Below are positions 55,022 through 64,000 of a stretch of DNA of 64,000 bases, one piece after another. The position numbers were made by a program, and so were the translations under genes. Numbering within the stretch: position 1 is the first letter of the stretch; each line of letters starts with the position of its first letter. The stretch comes from Ariolimax columbianus (lineage: Eukaryota > Mollusca > Gastropoda > Stylommatophora > Arionidae): contig JAVGWX010000013.1 in NCBI GenBank assembly GCA_036924085.1, positions 45,999,175-46,063,174 on the forward strand, in the 5' to 3' direction. Below the pieces are notes generated by a model. The model did not search any database and was not told the origin of the DNA. It saw only the letters and a program-made list of their open reading frames with translations.

Positions 55022-55440
55022 AGTAAAGCCGGATCCCAGTCATTTGTTGAAGCATAGGTCCGACACTGCATTTCTTCCTCTTCTTCTTCGTACGCTGTCA
55101 GACGTCAACTTGTATTTGTTCGAAGAAAGCAGCTGTCATCCTGAGGCTGTCGACACTGCCATTGAGCTTGTCTAGTGTTGGCACTGGTGATGGCCACATG
55201 TGCTTTCTCTGGTCCTCGTATGTCGGGCAATTTTGCAGCAGATGTTCGGCGGTCATTTTCCTTGTACCACAGGTGCATTTGTCAGTGCCACCTATCTTCA
55301 GTTTATCGGCACTGCATTTGACTTAGTCTAACCAACATTTAGTAAATCCTGATTCCAGTCATTTGTTGAAGCATAGGTCTGACACTGCATTTGACTTACA
55401 CCAACCAACATTTAGTAAAGCCTGATTCCAGTTATTTGCA
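55022..55440. repeat. About 70-bp tandem repeat, interrupted by a LINE end
   Basis: 'cagtcatttgttgaagcata', 'ggtc.gacactgcatttgac' and 'aaccaacatttagtaaa.cc' recur in three rounds. The first round is split by the 55074-55309 LINE piece. Confidence 0.85.
55074..55309 (-). mobile_element. 236-bp I/Jockey-like LINE 3' end with target duplication
   Basis: Minus strand reads the ECPCGTGK-like Cys block in the form 'TDKCTCGTRKMTAEHLLQNC', then 'MTAAFFEQIQVDV' and stop, with a GAAGAAGAGGAAGAA tail. Flanked by cactgcattt at 55064-55073 and 55310-55319. Confidence 0.9.
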
Positions 55441-55684
55441 GTGAGGTTTCACAGTAATGTCTGCCAGACTCATGCAGAAACCTCATCAGTTGCCTTTTAC
55501 GATATGCAAAGAAGGAAAACATTGGCCTATTCTGTATGCATCGGCTATAGCTTGGGTGGCTTACAGTACAGTAAAACCACTCCGGGGTGTAAGACACTTA
55601 AACTCAAGACACTATGCACATCCTCGTTCGCAAAGGTCACAATCCTGCAGAATGTGAAGCTGCCCTCTGGGTTTGAAATAAATA

Positions 55685-55990
55685 TCTGGGGCCGAAGAAG
55701 CAGCACAGCGAATGAGGTGACAGCAGCCAGCGACTCATAGCAAGATGCTTGTGACAGGGATTCATAGCTGACCAAGACCAAATTCCACCCCCCAAGTGAC
55801 AGTCCTGGAAACAGGCTGCATTCATGCAGGCTGGCTAAGAGAAAATAAATAAAGAGGGAATACAAACTCGATCCCCAAAATAGCGTGATGAAACAGGATG
55901 CGTTGGTCTGAAAGCCACAGATATCGCAGTTTAATTGTAAACTATGATACACCGTAACAAAACATCCTTTTCGGGACGATTGCTGAAGAA
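55685..55990 (+). mobile_element. SINE family B, near full-length
   Basis: Runs from 'ggccgaagaagcagcacag' through 'attcatagctgaccaagacc', 'gacagtcctggaaacaggct', the shared domain (ggatgcgttggtctgaaagc) and 'gtaaactatgatacaccg' to 'ggacgattgctgaagaag'. Confidence 0.85.
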
Positions 55991-56156
55991 GATTACTTAA
56001 ATATTTTAATGTGTTATCCCACAACCCTGGTGAATGCTTTTTGGTTGCAACATTGGTTATTTTCTTTTATCTCTTGTATAAACTAACTCATACTTATTCA
56101 TGTCATTATTAACAAGCAGAAATTTCTACCACATGCTCAAAAGACAGACAACTCAC

Positions 56157-56237
56157 TGCTGAGTTCTGGAGGGGAGGCCACTCCAGTGAGGTGGTGGTAC
56201 AAAATTGCACAGCATCTGAGAAATGGTAGACAGGCAG
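56157..56237 (-). CDS. UBR1/UBR2-like E3 ubiquitin ligase, first recognised exon in the window
   Basis: 81-bp exon, acceptor cttcatgtgacag before 56237 and donor gtgagt after 56157. Translation 'ACLPFLRCCAILYHHLTGVA' plus 'SPPELS'. UBR1 has PFLRC.ALF.HYL.GV.SPP at this place. The exact acceptor is less certain than the donor. The frame enters the next exon through a split A/GT Ser codon. Earlier exons were not found up to the right edge, where LINEs dominate. Confidence 0.87.
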
Positions 56238-56479
56238 CTGTCACATGAAGAAGAAGCACAGTGGAGTTTGGCAGGGCCGAGTCTATTACGCTGGAAAATT
56301 AACAGAACATTCTGAAGTTAAAACAAAGTCACACATTGGGGTCAAATCCACAAAGAGTCTTTAGTTTAGTTTAGTCGAAGAATCAACATCATTGCACACT
56401 GTTTAATCCATAATTACTCTGTTCTTCTCCATATTTTTGGAGAATCTCAGCACAATGCACAAACTCCGTAGCACTGGTG

Positions 56480-56752
56480 AGAATCCCATAATAGATGGGT
56501 AGCTTTTAACATAATTTTTAAATTTTGCCCGGGCAGCAGCTGTTAAGCCCATTTTTTTCTATTTCCAACTGTTGAGGGATTTTTAACGCGCACGACACTG
56601 TACACGGGTGTCTGATCTCTACTACAGAGATCGAGGGAAATGCCAGAAAGTCCACGTGAAAAATTCCAAGTCTCCATCGTGATTTGAACCCGCGACCTCC
56701 AGCTCAGCACCTGAGGCCAACATCTTATCTCGAGACCACTCAATCCCCACAG
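56480..56752 (-). mobile_element. tRNA-derived SINE family S3, copy 5
   Basis: Minus-strand head 'gtggtctcgagataagatgt' and gggttcaaatcac (B-box, one change), then the body 'cacgtggactttctggcatt' and 'agatcagacacccgtgtaca'. Confidence 0.85.
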
Positions 56753-57029
56753 AATCTTTACCACATCTTAATATGATGATTAATTATCTCTTTTGTTTCT
56801 GCATATGATCCATAATTTACAGTTTTTACACATTTTCTCTGTGTACCGTCATGTTGATTTATGCCGCCTTTTTTCACTAAGAAGTTTTGGTATTATTATA
56901 AATTTTGTAAATATACATTATGTACGAGAATGAGGTACTGATAAAGTTTTCAAATTAGGATTAAAAAAGGTGAGAGAGGCTTTTATTGTTTTAAAGAATT
57001 TGTGGAAATGGAAAAAAATTAAGTCCGAT
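56753..57029. other. No feature seen
   Basis: A/T-rich non-coding sequence. Confidence 0.3.
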
Positions 57030-57180
57030 TCAAAAATACAGATCTTCAATTTCAATGTCAAGTCCGCCTTATTGTATGGCTCTGTGATGTGGGGACAAAG
57101 AAAAGTAGAACTTTAAAGGTTCAAGGTTTCATCAGTGGAGGCTTGTGCCAAATTATGGCAATAAAATAGTATGATAAAGT
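57030..57180 (+). mobile_element. Short LINE RT fragment
   Basis: 'FNVKSALLYGSVMWG' on the plus strand is the NVKS.LLYG.E.W motif of LINE reverse transcriptases; nothing else remains. Confidence 0.55.
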
Positions 57181-57239
57181 CACTAATATAAAACTGTAGA
57201 AAAGAATCTAGGCAGCCCAATGCCATTCTTATATATATA

Positions 57240-58285
57240 GATACAGGTCTTTTTCAGTTGTTTCACTGCTCCGTACAGTGTGTTAATAATTGTCGGCAGT
57301 GCTTGTAAGAATCTTTTCCTCATGCCTGCAAGCGCCTTCCACTCAATGAGTAGATGTCAAACTGTTTCATCAGGATGAGAGCAATGTCTGCACAAGGGCA
57401 GGTGCCGGGTATTGATGCTTTTCAAGTGGCTATTGACTCTGGTATGTTCTGTTCTGAACTGAAAGATGAGACTTTGATCTCTTCTATGTAGTTTATTTAT
57501 GTCATTGTTACTTTTTGGCTGTGACATTTTGCTAAATACACTGCGACCTGTTGTTCCCGTCGCCCACCTGTTCATCCAGATTTCCAGAGTATTATACTTA
57601 ATAATTAGTTTTCCTGTGTGGTTACTGTAGGTTCTATCCAATTGTTGTTTTGAGGCTCCTATTTTTGACAATGTGTCGGCCATCTCGTTTTCTAGTAGCC
57701 CACTATGTCCAGGGATCCATTGCAAGGTGTCATTTATTCTGTAGGCAGTGATGATGTTGTTGAAAGCCCTCCCCACCAAGAATATCTCATTTCCAGAACC
57801 GACTTGGAGTCACTAAAAATTACAAAATCCATCGGCAACAATTCGCCTAAGTCAAGCTGTTGATGAAAAATCTAAACTGATGTTTCTATAGCCTCGGCCT
57901 CCACTTCATCGTTAGAACGGTTTTTGTCGCATGAATCACAAAACTCGTATATGGACCCAATCGGGTATTTCATATGAATACCATATCCCGTAAAAGAGGT
58001 AGATTTAAATGTTGATCCATCCGTATAGACCAGGACTTCCGATTTTGAGTAGCTAGAGAATGTCTCCAAGGCACATATCTTCCCAATATTAGGTAGCTCC
58101 TTGGTAGCTGCCTTTTCTGTCAGGTTGTTTTTTTGACTGGCAGGCAAGAAGTTGGTGGTCCAAAAAACCTATTTTCCATTTCTCTCTCCTCTGGTAGATG
58201 GTGAATATGGCTTTATTCTTCTGCTACATCCAGTAAGGACAACTGCTTCAATCTCCCCTTTTTCGCTTTAATAGTTGTCCATCAC
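57240..58285 (-). mobile_element. I/Jockey-like LINE fragment: RNase H and C-terminus
   Basis: Minus strand 58147-57872: 'VLVYTDGSTFKSTSFTGYGI' (first RNase H Asp). Then 57779-57357: 'LQWIPGHSGLLENEMADTLS' (last RNase H block), 'SLIFQFRTEHTRVNSHLKSI' and 'LPLCRHCSHPDETV' (zinc-knuckle-like). A frameshift separates the two parts. A different subfamily from the element at 59165, nearer to the 13 kb fragment. Confidence 0.88.
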
Positions 58286-58652
58286 AAGTGATGAAGACCA
58301 CTCTCTTTGTTCAGCCGTGTGGACAGTCGTATCACTTGCTGTGTCCGCTGAAATGGGTGACTTGCGCGGTGATTTGGATTAAAGTGAGGAAGAAACTGCG
58401 CCTTTTGTCAACCTCACTCACAGAGCCTAAGCTACCTTTTGCCAGTGGCAAGACATTCATCGAGACGACTGGAGATAGCATAGGATGCAGATTTTGCCTC
58501 AGGGTTACCACCGAAGCCTTTCCGTAAATATGTAACCCGCAGGGTAGAAAGGTGGGAAGGCATCTAACGCAGTTTGTCGTGCCTTTTCGATAACCACAAG
58601 AGGTCGTATGGACAACACGCAGCGTGTGAGTGACTCTGGCATCTCTCCCCAG
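58286..58652. other. No feature assigned
   Basis: A 79-codon plus-strand frame and a 188-codon minus-strand frame overlap here with no recognised domain. Confidence 0.3.
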
Positions 58653-58833
58653 CTGTGAAGGTGAACCGGTAGAACTAACCTGTGGCGTGAAATACGACAC
58701 AGGTATAAGCGTAGCGCCATTCACTGATTCAGCTGGCGTCCAGACCAGGATAAACGGATGGAAGAAATCACAAAAAAAGAACGAAATAACAAGTCCAGAC
58801 GGAAAACAACTCCACGTTTCCGTGAACACAAGT
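58653..58833 (+). other. Candidate exon, weakly Ig-like
   Basis: Bounded by a good acceptor (atctctccccag) and a strong donor (gtaagt), open for 60 codons: 'CEGEPVELTCGVKYDTGISV', 'APFTDSAGVQTRINGWKKSQ', 'KKNEITSPDGKQLHVSVNTS'. The GEPVELTC start and a Trp about 35 residues on suggest an Ig-type strand B and C, but the second Cys is absent and the intron phases differ (2 and 0). Could be a decoy or a decayed exon. Confidence 0.25.
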
Positions 58834-59164
58834 GTAAGTCGTCGACTAGTGTGAATTCCAGGCAAATCCGTGGTCTGGCGGCATCCATAATGATCCAAAA
58901 CAGTAGAGAAACGTAGACTCGCAGCCAGTTATGGCGCCATCTTTAACTTGTCTATTCATACCCTATTTCTCCCGATATCTAGCGGTTCTATGTTGGCCTC
59001 TATCTTGCACACCGCTGTAGGTGTTGATCTCATCGTTCCCCCCCCCCCCCCCCCCCCCACAAAAATTATTCTGAGAGTTTGATTCTGCTCCCGGTGAATA
59101 GATGAGATGTTATTTGTACTCACTGTGGTCTGTATAGGAAGGCTGTAGTCCATCACCGGTCATA
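58834..59164. other. No gene; long C-run
   Basis: A C-run of about 20 lies at 59039-59058. Confidence 0.4.
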
Positions 59165-62100
59165 CTTCTTTTTTTTCTTCTTCTGCGTACACAGTCAGAC
59201 AGTAACCATTATTTTTTCGAAAAAAGCGGCGGTCATCCTGAGGCTGTCGCCACTGCCATAGAGCTTGTCTTGCAGTTCCACTGGTGATGGCCACATCTGC
59301 TCTCTCTGATCCTCGTATGTCGGGCAGTTCTGCAGCAGATGTTCAGTGGTCATTTTACCAGTTCCGCACGGGCATTCGTCGGTACACCCTATCTTCAATT
59401 TGTTGAATAGGTGGTACCTCAGTCTATTGTGGCCAGTGCGAAGTCTGAAGACAACGACCTGCTCTCTTCGGTTCAACTGGTAATAGACATCGTTTTTGGT
59501 GTAACCAGTATGTTCGGTTTCCTATTTGGTCATGTATCTGGCTTTGATAAGCCGTTTTGACTCTTCGTACGTCATACTGGTATCTGTTTGTGGTAGTCTT
59601 GCACCTTCTTTTGCCAGTCTGTCTGCCTCCTCGTTGCCTTGGATGTTGCAGTGTGATGGGACCCACTGTACCACTACCCTTTTTGGTGCGGACTGCTGGC
59701 ACAGTTTGCAGAGTGCTGCTCTTAAGTCATTAAGCTCAGTGTTTTTCTGGCTTTTTAGCGCTGTGACTACGGCGAGAGCATCTGTCAGCAGGACTATATG
59801 GCTTTCATTTTCACTGTGTGTCACCATTTCTTCCACTGCCGCCCTCAGTGCCTCTGCCTCCGCTCTGAAATTGCTTGTGTACTTACCAGTAGCGAATGAC
59901 AGTGTTATTTTTCTGCCATTTGGTAGGTTCAGGAATGCTCCTGCCCCTCCATTCTGTGTTGTGTTTGTTACAGAACCGTCGGTGTATGCATGGGTCCAGT
60001 CCATGCTTGGGTAGCTTTTCGTTATGAAGCTTAGGGTAGTATCTCTCCTTTCTTTTTCAGTCTGGCAGTTTTTGTTTGCAATACCTGGTATATTTTCTAC
60101 CACCTCTGGAAATATATCCTGCCTCCAGGTAGGTTTTCGTACAGTAGTGATGGGTTTTGGTGTTGTTAGTGCGTTTATGGGATCTTCGTGCATCTTTGCT
60201 TTGGCTATTTCTGCAAAGTTTCTCCGCTTTAGTTTCCCATTTCCCAAATTGTTTAGTCTCTGGTGCATTGGATGGTCGGTCAGTCTTCGGAGTTTCTCTG
60301 ACTGCAGCTGGGCTCTGCAGTCTCTTCTATCGGTCATGGATTGCAGTTTTGTAATCTTTTCAAGTTCTACAATTGGCGTTGACTTCATGCCACCTGTTAT
60401 AATTCTCATGGCTTGGTTTTGAAGTTTGTTAACTTTATCGAAGTTCGCCTTCGCTGCTGTTGTCCATGCCGCAATGTCATACTCGAGAACTGGTCTCACT
60501 CTTCCAGTGTACAGTTTCTTTAGTATGCCTTCGTCTGCTCACCAGCTTGTGCCAGCAAGTTTCCTCATGATTGCCATTCTTTCTCTGGCTTTCATTCGGT
60601 TTCTCTCAATCTGACTTTTCCATGTCATGCGCCGATCAAATGTGACTCCCAGATAGGTTGGGTTGTCGTTTGGCTGTAGGAATTTGCCATTTAGACTTAA
60701 TTTGGTACTTTGGGGTTTTAATGAAAGCGAGAATATTGTGCATGTGGTTTTCTCCTCGTTTATTTTGACCAGCCATGAGTTCGCCCACTCTTCCAGCGAT
60801 GTTAGGGCCGTCTGCATCCGATTTCTTGCTATGGTGAGATTCTTTTCAGAGGTCCACATAGCCAGATCGTCTGCAAACATTGAGCTATGGACTCTTCTTG
60901 GTATATTCTCTGTAATATCGTTTATATATACCAGGAAGAGTGTGGGTGACAGTACTCCCCCTTGGGGTACTCCCTGCTCGAGTGTCACCTTTTTGCTCAT
61001 CTGCCCTTGTACTTGGACTCTGGCCGTTCTTTGTTTGAGGTAGTGGTTGATCCACTTGTACATCTTCCCACAAACATCACTTCTTCTTAGCTTGACTCTA
61101 AGTCCATCTTTCCAGACTTTGTCAAATGCCTTTTCCAGATCCACCCAAACAGCTACTGTGTGTTTCTGTGCCTGGTAGGCATCTTCTATCTCCTGGGCTA
61201 TGAGGATGACCTGGTCCTCAGTGGATCTGTGCTGTCTAAAGCCAGCTTGCTGTGGAATTAGTATTCGTTTTTCTTCCAGATGCCACATCAGTCTGGTGTT
61301 TATCATCCGTTCCATCAGCTTGCCGACACAGCTCAGTAGGCTTATGGGCCTGTATCCATTTGGATCTGTTTTGTCCTTTCCTGTTTTTGGTACTGGTACC
61401 AGTATTGCGTCTTTCCATGCCTGTGGTACAATTCCCCTTTTCCAGCTTTTGTTCAGGACCGATAGCAGTTTCCTCTTCGCTGTTTGGCCCAGCCCCATCA
61501 GCATTTTGTTTGTTATCCCGTCTTTTCCGGGAGATTTCCTTTTCTTTAGTGTTCTCATAGCCTCTTCCATTTCGAACATTGTTAATTTGGCCATCATGTG
61601 CTCTTCAGGTGCCGTATTCATGTTTTCGTGCCCCTTTAGCTCTTCGCTAATGTCTGTATAGGACCTCGATGTGGTTTGCTCTGGTATAGTGATCGACAAA
61701 GGCGTTTGCGGCTTTCTTACCTGTGATCAAGTTCTCGCCCTGCTTGATAGTAATTTATTTATTTGACGGGGTTTCGTCGTTCATGGCTCTGACTAGCTTC
61801 CATAGCTTGTTCCCGTCTTTGTCCAGGTTTAGACTTTCCGTTTTATTTTTCCAGCTTTCTCTTGCTGTTTGCTTGAGAGTGTGTTTGTACTTCGCCGTGG
61901 CGGCTTTGAGGGCGATGTTTGCCTCCATGGATTTTTCTCGCTCTGCCATGTTCCTAGCAATTGTTACTGCATCTTCCACTTTCTGCAACTCATCATTCCA
62001 GTAGGGCTTATAGTTTTTCCTAGCTCCTCTTGGGATGGTTTCAGTGGCGGCTTGCATTATTGCCTTGCTTAGGCTCTCCACCATGGGCTTCATTTTGGTG

Positions 62101-62590
62101 TTTCGTGTGTTGATGGTTTCACACAGCCCATCTGTCAGGATTGCAAATCTGTCCCAGTCGGCTCGTTTGTAATTCCAACGTGGGAGCGGTTTTGTTTCCT
62201 GTGGGCCTACTTCCATGTCAATGGTTAGCCTGATCGGCCTGTGGTCGCTACCTGCCAGTTGGTTTAGCACCTGGCGGTCTATTTTATGGTGTATGTCCTG
62301 TGTGGAGAAGGCCAAATCTGGAGTCGAGGTGGTATGCCATGTTCTTGAATAGAAGCTAGGGCTATCCTCCGGCCTTTTGATTAGGGAGAGATTTGCATCT
62401 ATCTCCTAATCTTCCACTTCGTCACCTCTGCTGTCTGTGTCAGAGTATCCCCATCTCTCCGAGTGGCTGTTGAAATCTCCAGCTACTATGCAGTTGGAGT
62501 CTCTGACCTTCATACTCGAGAGCGATAGGTCTCTATTTGGTGGTCCGTACAGATTGAAAATGCGGAGCTTCTTCTCTTGAGCCATTATGT
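59165..62590 (-). mobile_element. I/Jockey-like LINE with endonuclease end, RT and RNase H
   Basis: Minus-strand order: APE endonuclease remainder ('CIVAGDFNSHSERWGYSDTD' near 62490, then 'AGSDHRPIRLTID' in the 62315-61755 frame); a linker; RT in 61699-60539 with 'NGYRPISLLSCVGKLMERMI', 'AVWVDLEKAFDKVWKDGL', 'GVPQGGVLSPTLFLVYIND' and 'FADDLAMW'; RNase H in 60499-59522 with 'HAYTDGSVTNTTQNGGAGAF', 'FRAEAEALRAAV', 'VLLTDALAVV' and 'VQWVPSHCNIQGNEEADRLA'; then a Cys/His C-terminus (59476-59195). It inserts by nicking DNA and reverse transcribing. Breaks: a stop after ETPSNK, a frameshift near 61690, a TGA near 60540, a TAG near 59525, and the 5' end of ORF2 and ORF1 missing. All catalytic RT and RNase H residues seem kept, so it is fairly young. 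The tail is GAAGAAG with A-rich sequence. Confidence 0.95.
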
Positions 62591-62619
62591 CAACTCACCG
62601 GTCATACATAACCAAGGTA

Positions 62620-62930
62620 TAGTTGCCGAAGAGTTTGTTTATCGGCTCCCCAATTTGTACTAGCAAGTCCTTTGATTGTTCAAACACTTGGTTGCTTTAC
62701 TTCTCACATTGCAGATGTGGCTGCCACATTTCAACTGTATGTCCAGTGTTACTCCCAGATGAACTGGGATGTCCTCTTTTACTAGTAATTCCCCATCCAT
62801 TTTGATGTTAATTGATCTTTTTGCTTCTTTATGAGTGTGGGAGAAGATAGTGTATATGGTTTTCTGTGTATTTATCTTTAGTTGCCACAGTTCGCAGTAT
62901 ACTGAAATTGTTATTTACAGTCGAGCTTCC
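62620..62930 (-). mobile_element. Second I/Jockey-like LINE: RT thumb region
   Basis: Minus-strand frames: 'INIKMDGELLVKEDIPVHLG', then 'VTLDIQLKCGSHICNVRSKA'. It continues, across an A-rich spacer and the S1 SINE, the RT at 63410-64000. The first LINE abuts it on the left. Confidence 0.78.
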
Positions 62931-63093
62931 GACCCAACCCGTCAAAAGGACAGACACTATATCAAATAAGTAGACCGTTTTTTCCTTATATGTTGATTTG
63001 CTAGTTTAGCATTGTTGTTATTTGTTGTCCCTGATGAAGGCCTATTAGTCGTAACATAGTTTTTTTTGGTGTTCTCGTCTTGGTGCGATATCT

Positions 63094-63354
63094 TTTTTTT
63101 TGTTTTCTTTTTGCGTTCGCCTTATTTTCTCTAATCCCCAAGGCGGTGTGCGTTGCACTGTGGTTTTTATTTTGCGCCTGTCGGTACAGTGCATCTGACT
63201 TCAATATGCATATTATGTAAGGGTCTGCTTCCTCCTGCATTTTCTAAGGGTTTGCTTCCCCGGGGTAACGGCCGGTGCTGTGATGGGGATCGAACCCAGC
63301 ACCTTCGGCTTGTGAGCCATGCCACTTAACCACTAGGCCACGCCGTCCCCACGA
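63094..63354 (-). mobile_element. tRNA-derived SINE family S1, copy 4, with target duplication
   Basis: Best S1 head: minus-strand acggcgtggcctagtggtta (A-box) and gctgggttcgatcccc (perfect B-box). Then 'gaagtcagatgcactg' and an A-rich tail. tgcgatatct flanks both ends (63084-63093, 63355-63364), a 10-bp target duplication. Confidence 0.94.
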
Positions 63355-63409
63355 TGCGATATCTGACCATACTCATTTTAAAATTTAGATTAAACTTAAC
63401 TTTAGTCAA

Positions 63410-64000
63410 CTTTAACTTTTTTTTCATTAATTTTTTCCCCAAATAAAATTGTTAGTAGCGCTCTGTTGATCTTGGCTTTTGCCAAAGTGGGATATTCCTC
63501 GGTGGTCCAAATGGCGAGATCATCAGCAAACAATGCTTTTGACATGTTTAGATGTCTAGTGAGGTTATTTATATAGATGAGGAAAAGGGTGCCTCTTAGA
63601 GGAGATCCTTGTGGCAGTCCTTCTTCTAATGTTCTTTTACTTGATGTTGCCCCTGCAAAGTTGGTATTATTGTTGGTCAGGAAGGGGCTGTATCCATTCA
63701 ATCATCTTTCCTTCTATTCCCATTTTCATCAAAAGACCCTTCCTCCAGACCTTGTCATATGCCTGCTGCAGATCAATAAACACTGCTCGTGTGCTTTTTC
63801 CATCTTAGAATCCATGACATGCTGTGTAAACCTAAAGAGGGGATCATCCGTGCAGTATCCATGCCTGGACCCTTACTGGTTTCTATCAAGGAGGTTTTTG
63901 CTTTCCAGCCACCAATATTGTCTATTGTTTACCATTCTTTCAACCACTTTGCTTAAACCTGAGGTGAGCGACACAGGTCTATAGCTTCCAGGTGTTCCTG
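63410..64000 (-). mobile_element. Second I/Jockey-like LINE: RT palm, continuing past the edge
   Basis: Minus frame 63701-63402 has 'LEEGLPQGSPLRGTLFLIYI' (RT block 5) and 'KALFADDLAIWTTEE' (catalytic pair). Further right, in other frames, come 'INTARAVFIDLQQAYDKVW'-like text (near 63775) and 'RSGGRVF'. Frameshifts and a stop show decay. The element runs off the window. Confidence 0.85.

Noticed and set aside
58332..58898. 188-codon minus-strand frame
   Set aside because: No domain recognised, overlaps a plus-strand segment with better splice signals, and composition gives no support.

Overview
This window is nuclear DNA of an animal, most likely an invertebrate and probably a mollusc (the mollusc part is inference). 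It has intron-split genes with GT/AG splice sites, many non-LTR retrotransposon fragments, tRNA-derived SINEs, mariner elements, long microsatellites and minisatellites. There are no operons or bacterial signals. Only about 1 kb reads as ordinary host coding sequence; almost everything else is repeat-derived.

Host genes. (1) The last six recognisable coding exons of a UBR1/UBR2-type N-degron E3 ubiquitin ligase lie on the minus strand at 56237-56157, 53295-53187, 51474-51337, 49837-49667, 45769-45668 and 43532-43388. They join in one frame into about 247 residues ending in the conserved UBR C-terminus. (2) Two exons of a dysfusion/NPAS4-type bHLH-PAS transcription factor lie on the minus strand at 12336-12147 and 11434-11379. 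The PAS exons were not found. (3) Two weaker exon candidates are on the plus strand at 41376-41758 and 58653-58833. A decayed 3' end of a 28S rRNA gene lies at 6964-7445.

Mobile DNA. Local labels are used because no database was available. LINEs: a CR1/L2-like element (best copy 25925-28132, pieces at 17640, 33930, 38215, 44652, and tail-only pieces); an RNase H-bearing I/Jockey-like group (best copy 62590-59165, pieces at 6290, 12930, 38723, 43885, 45795, 55074, 57240 and the right edge); and several fragments of RTE/craniata-like reverse transcriptase C-termini. SINE families: S1 to S7 have tRNA-like heads. Families A and B share a body domain with S1. R3 has an (AAC)n tail. DNA transposons: a mariner at 33420-34951, a foldback mariner at 22995-23757 and an IS630/Tc1-like transposase near 28140-29040.

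Layout. 1-5.5 kb is microsatellites, SINE copies and a minisatellite of perfect CRE motifs. 6-9 kb holds SINE/LINE pieces and the rRNA pseudogene. 9.8-10.6 kb is a 31-bp minisatellite. 11-12.4 kb holds the bHLH exons. 13-40 kb is mostly nested transposons. 43-56.3 kb is the UBR gene, whose introns are packed with repeats including a 15-bp minisatellite at 53.9-54.7 kb. 57-64 kb is two minus-strand LINEs. Several insertions carry visible target-site duplications, so the order of events can be read directly, notably a minisatellite holding a mariner that holds a LINE at 33.0-35.0 kb.
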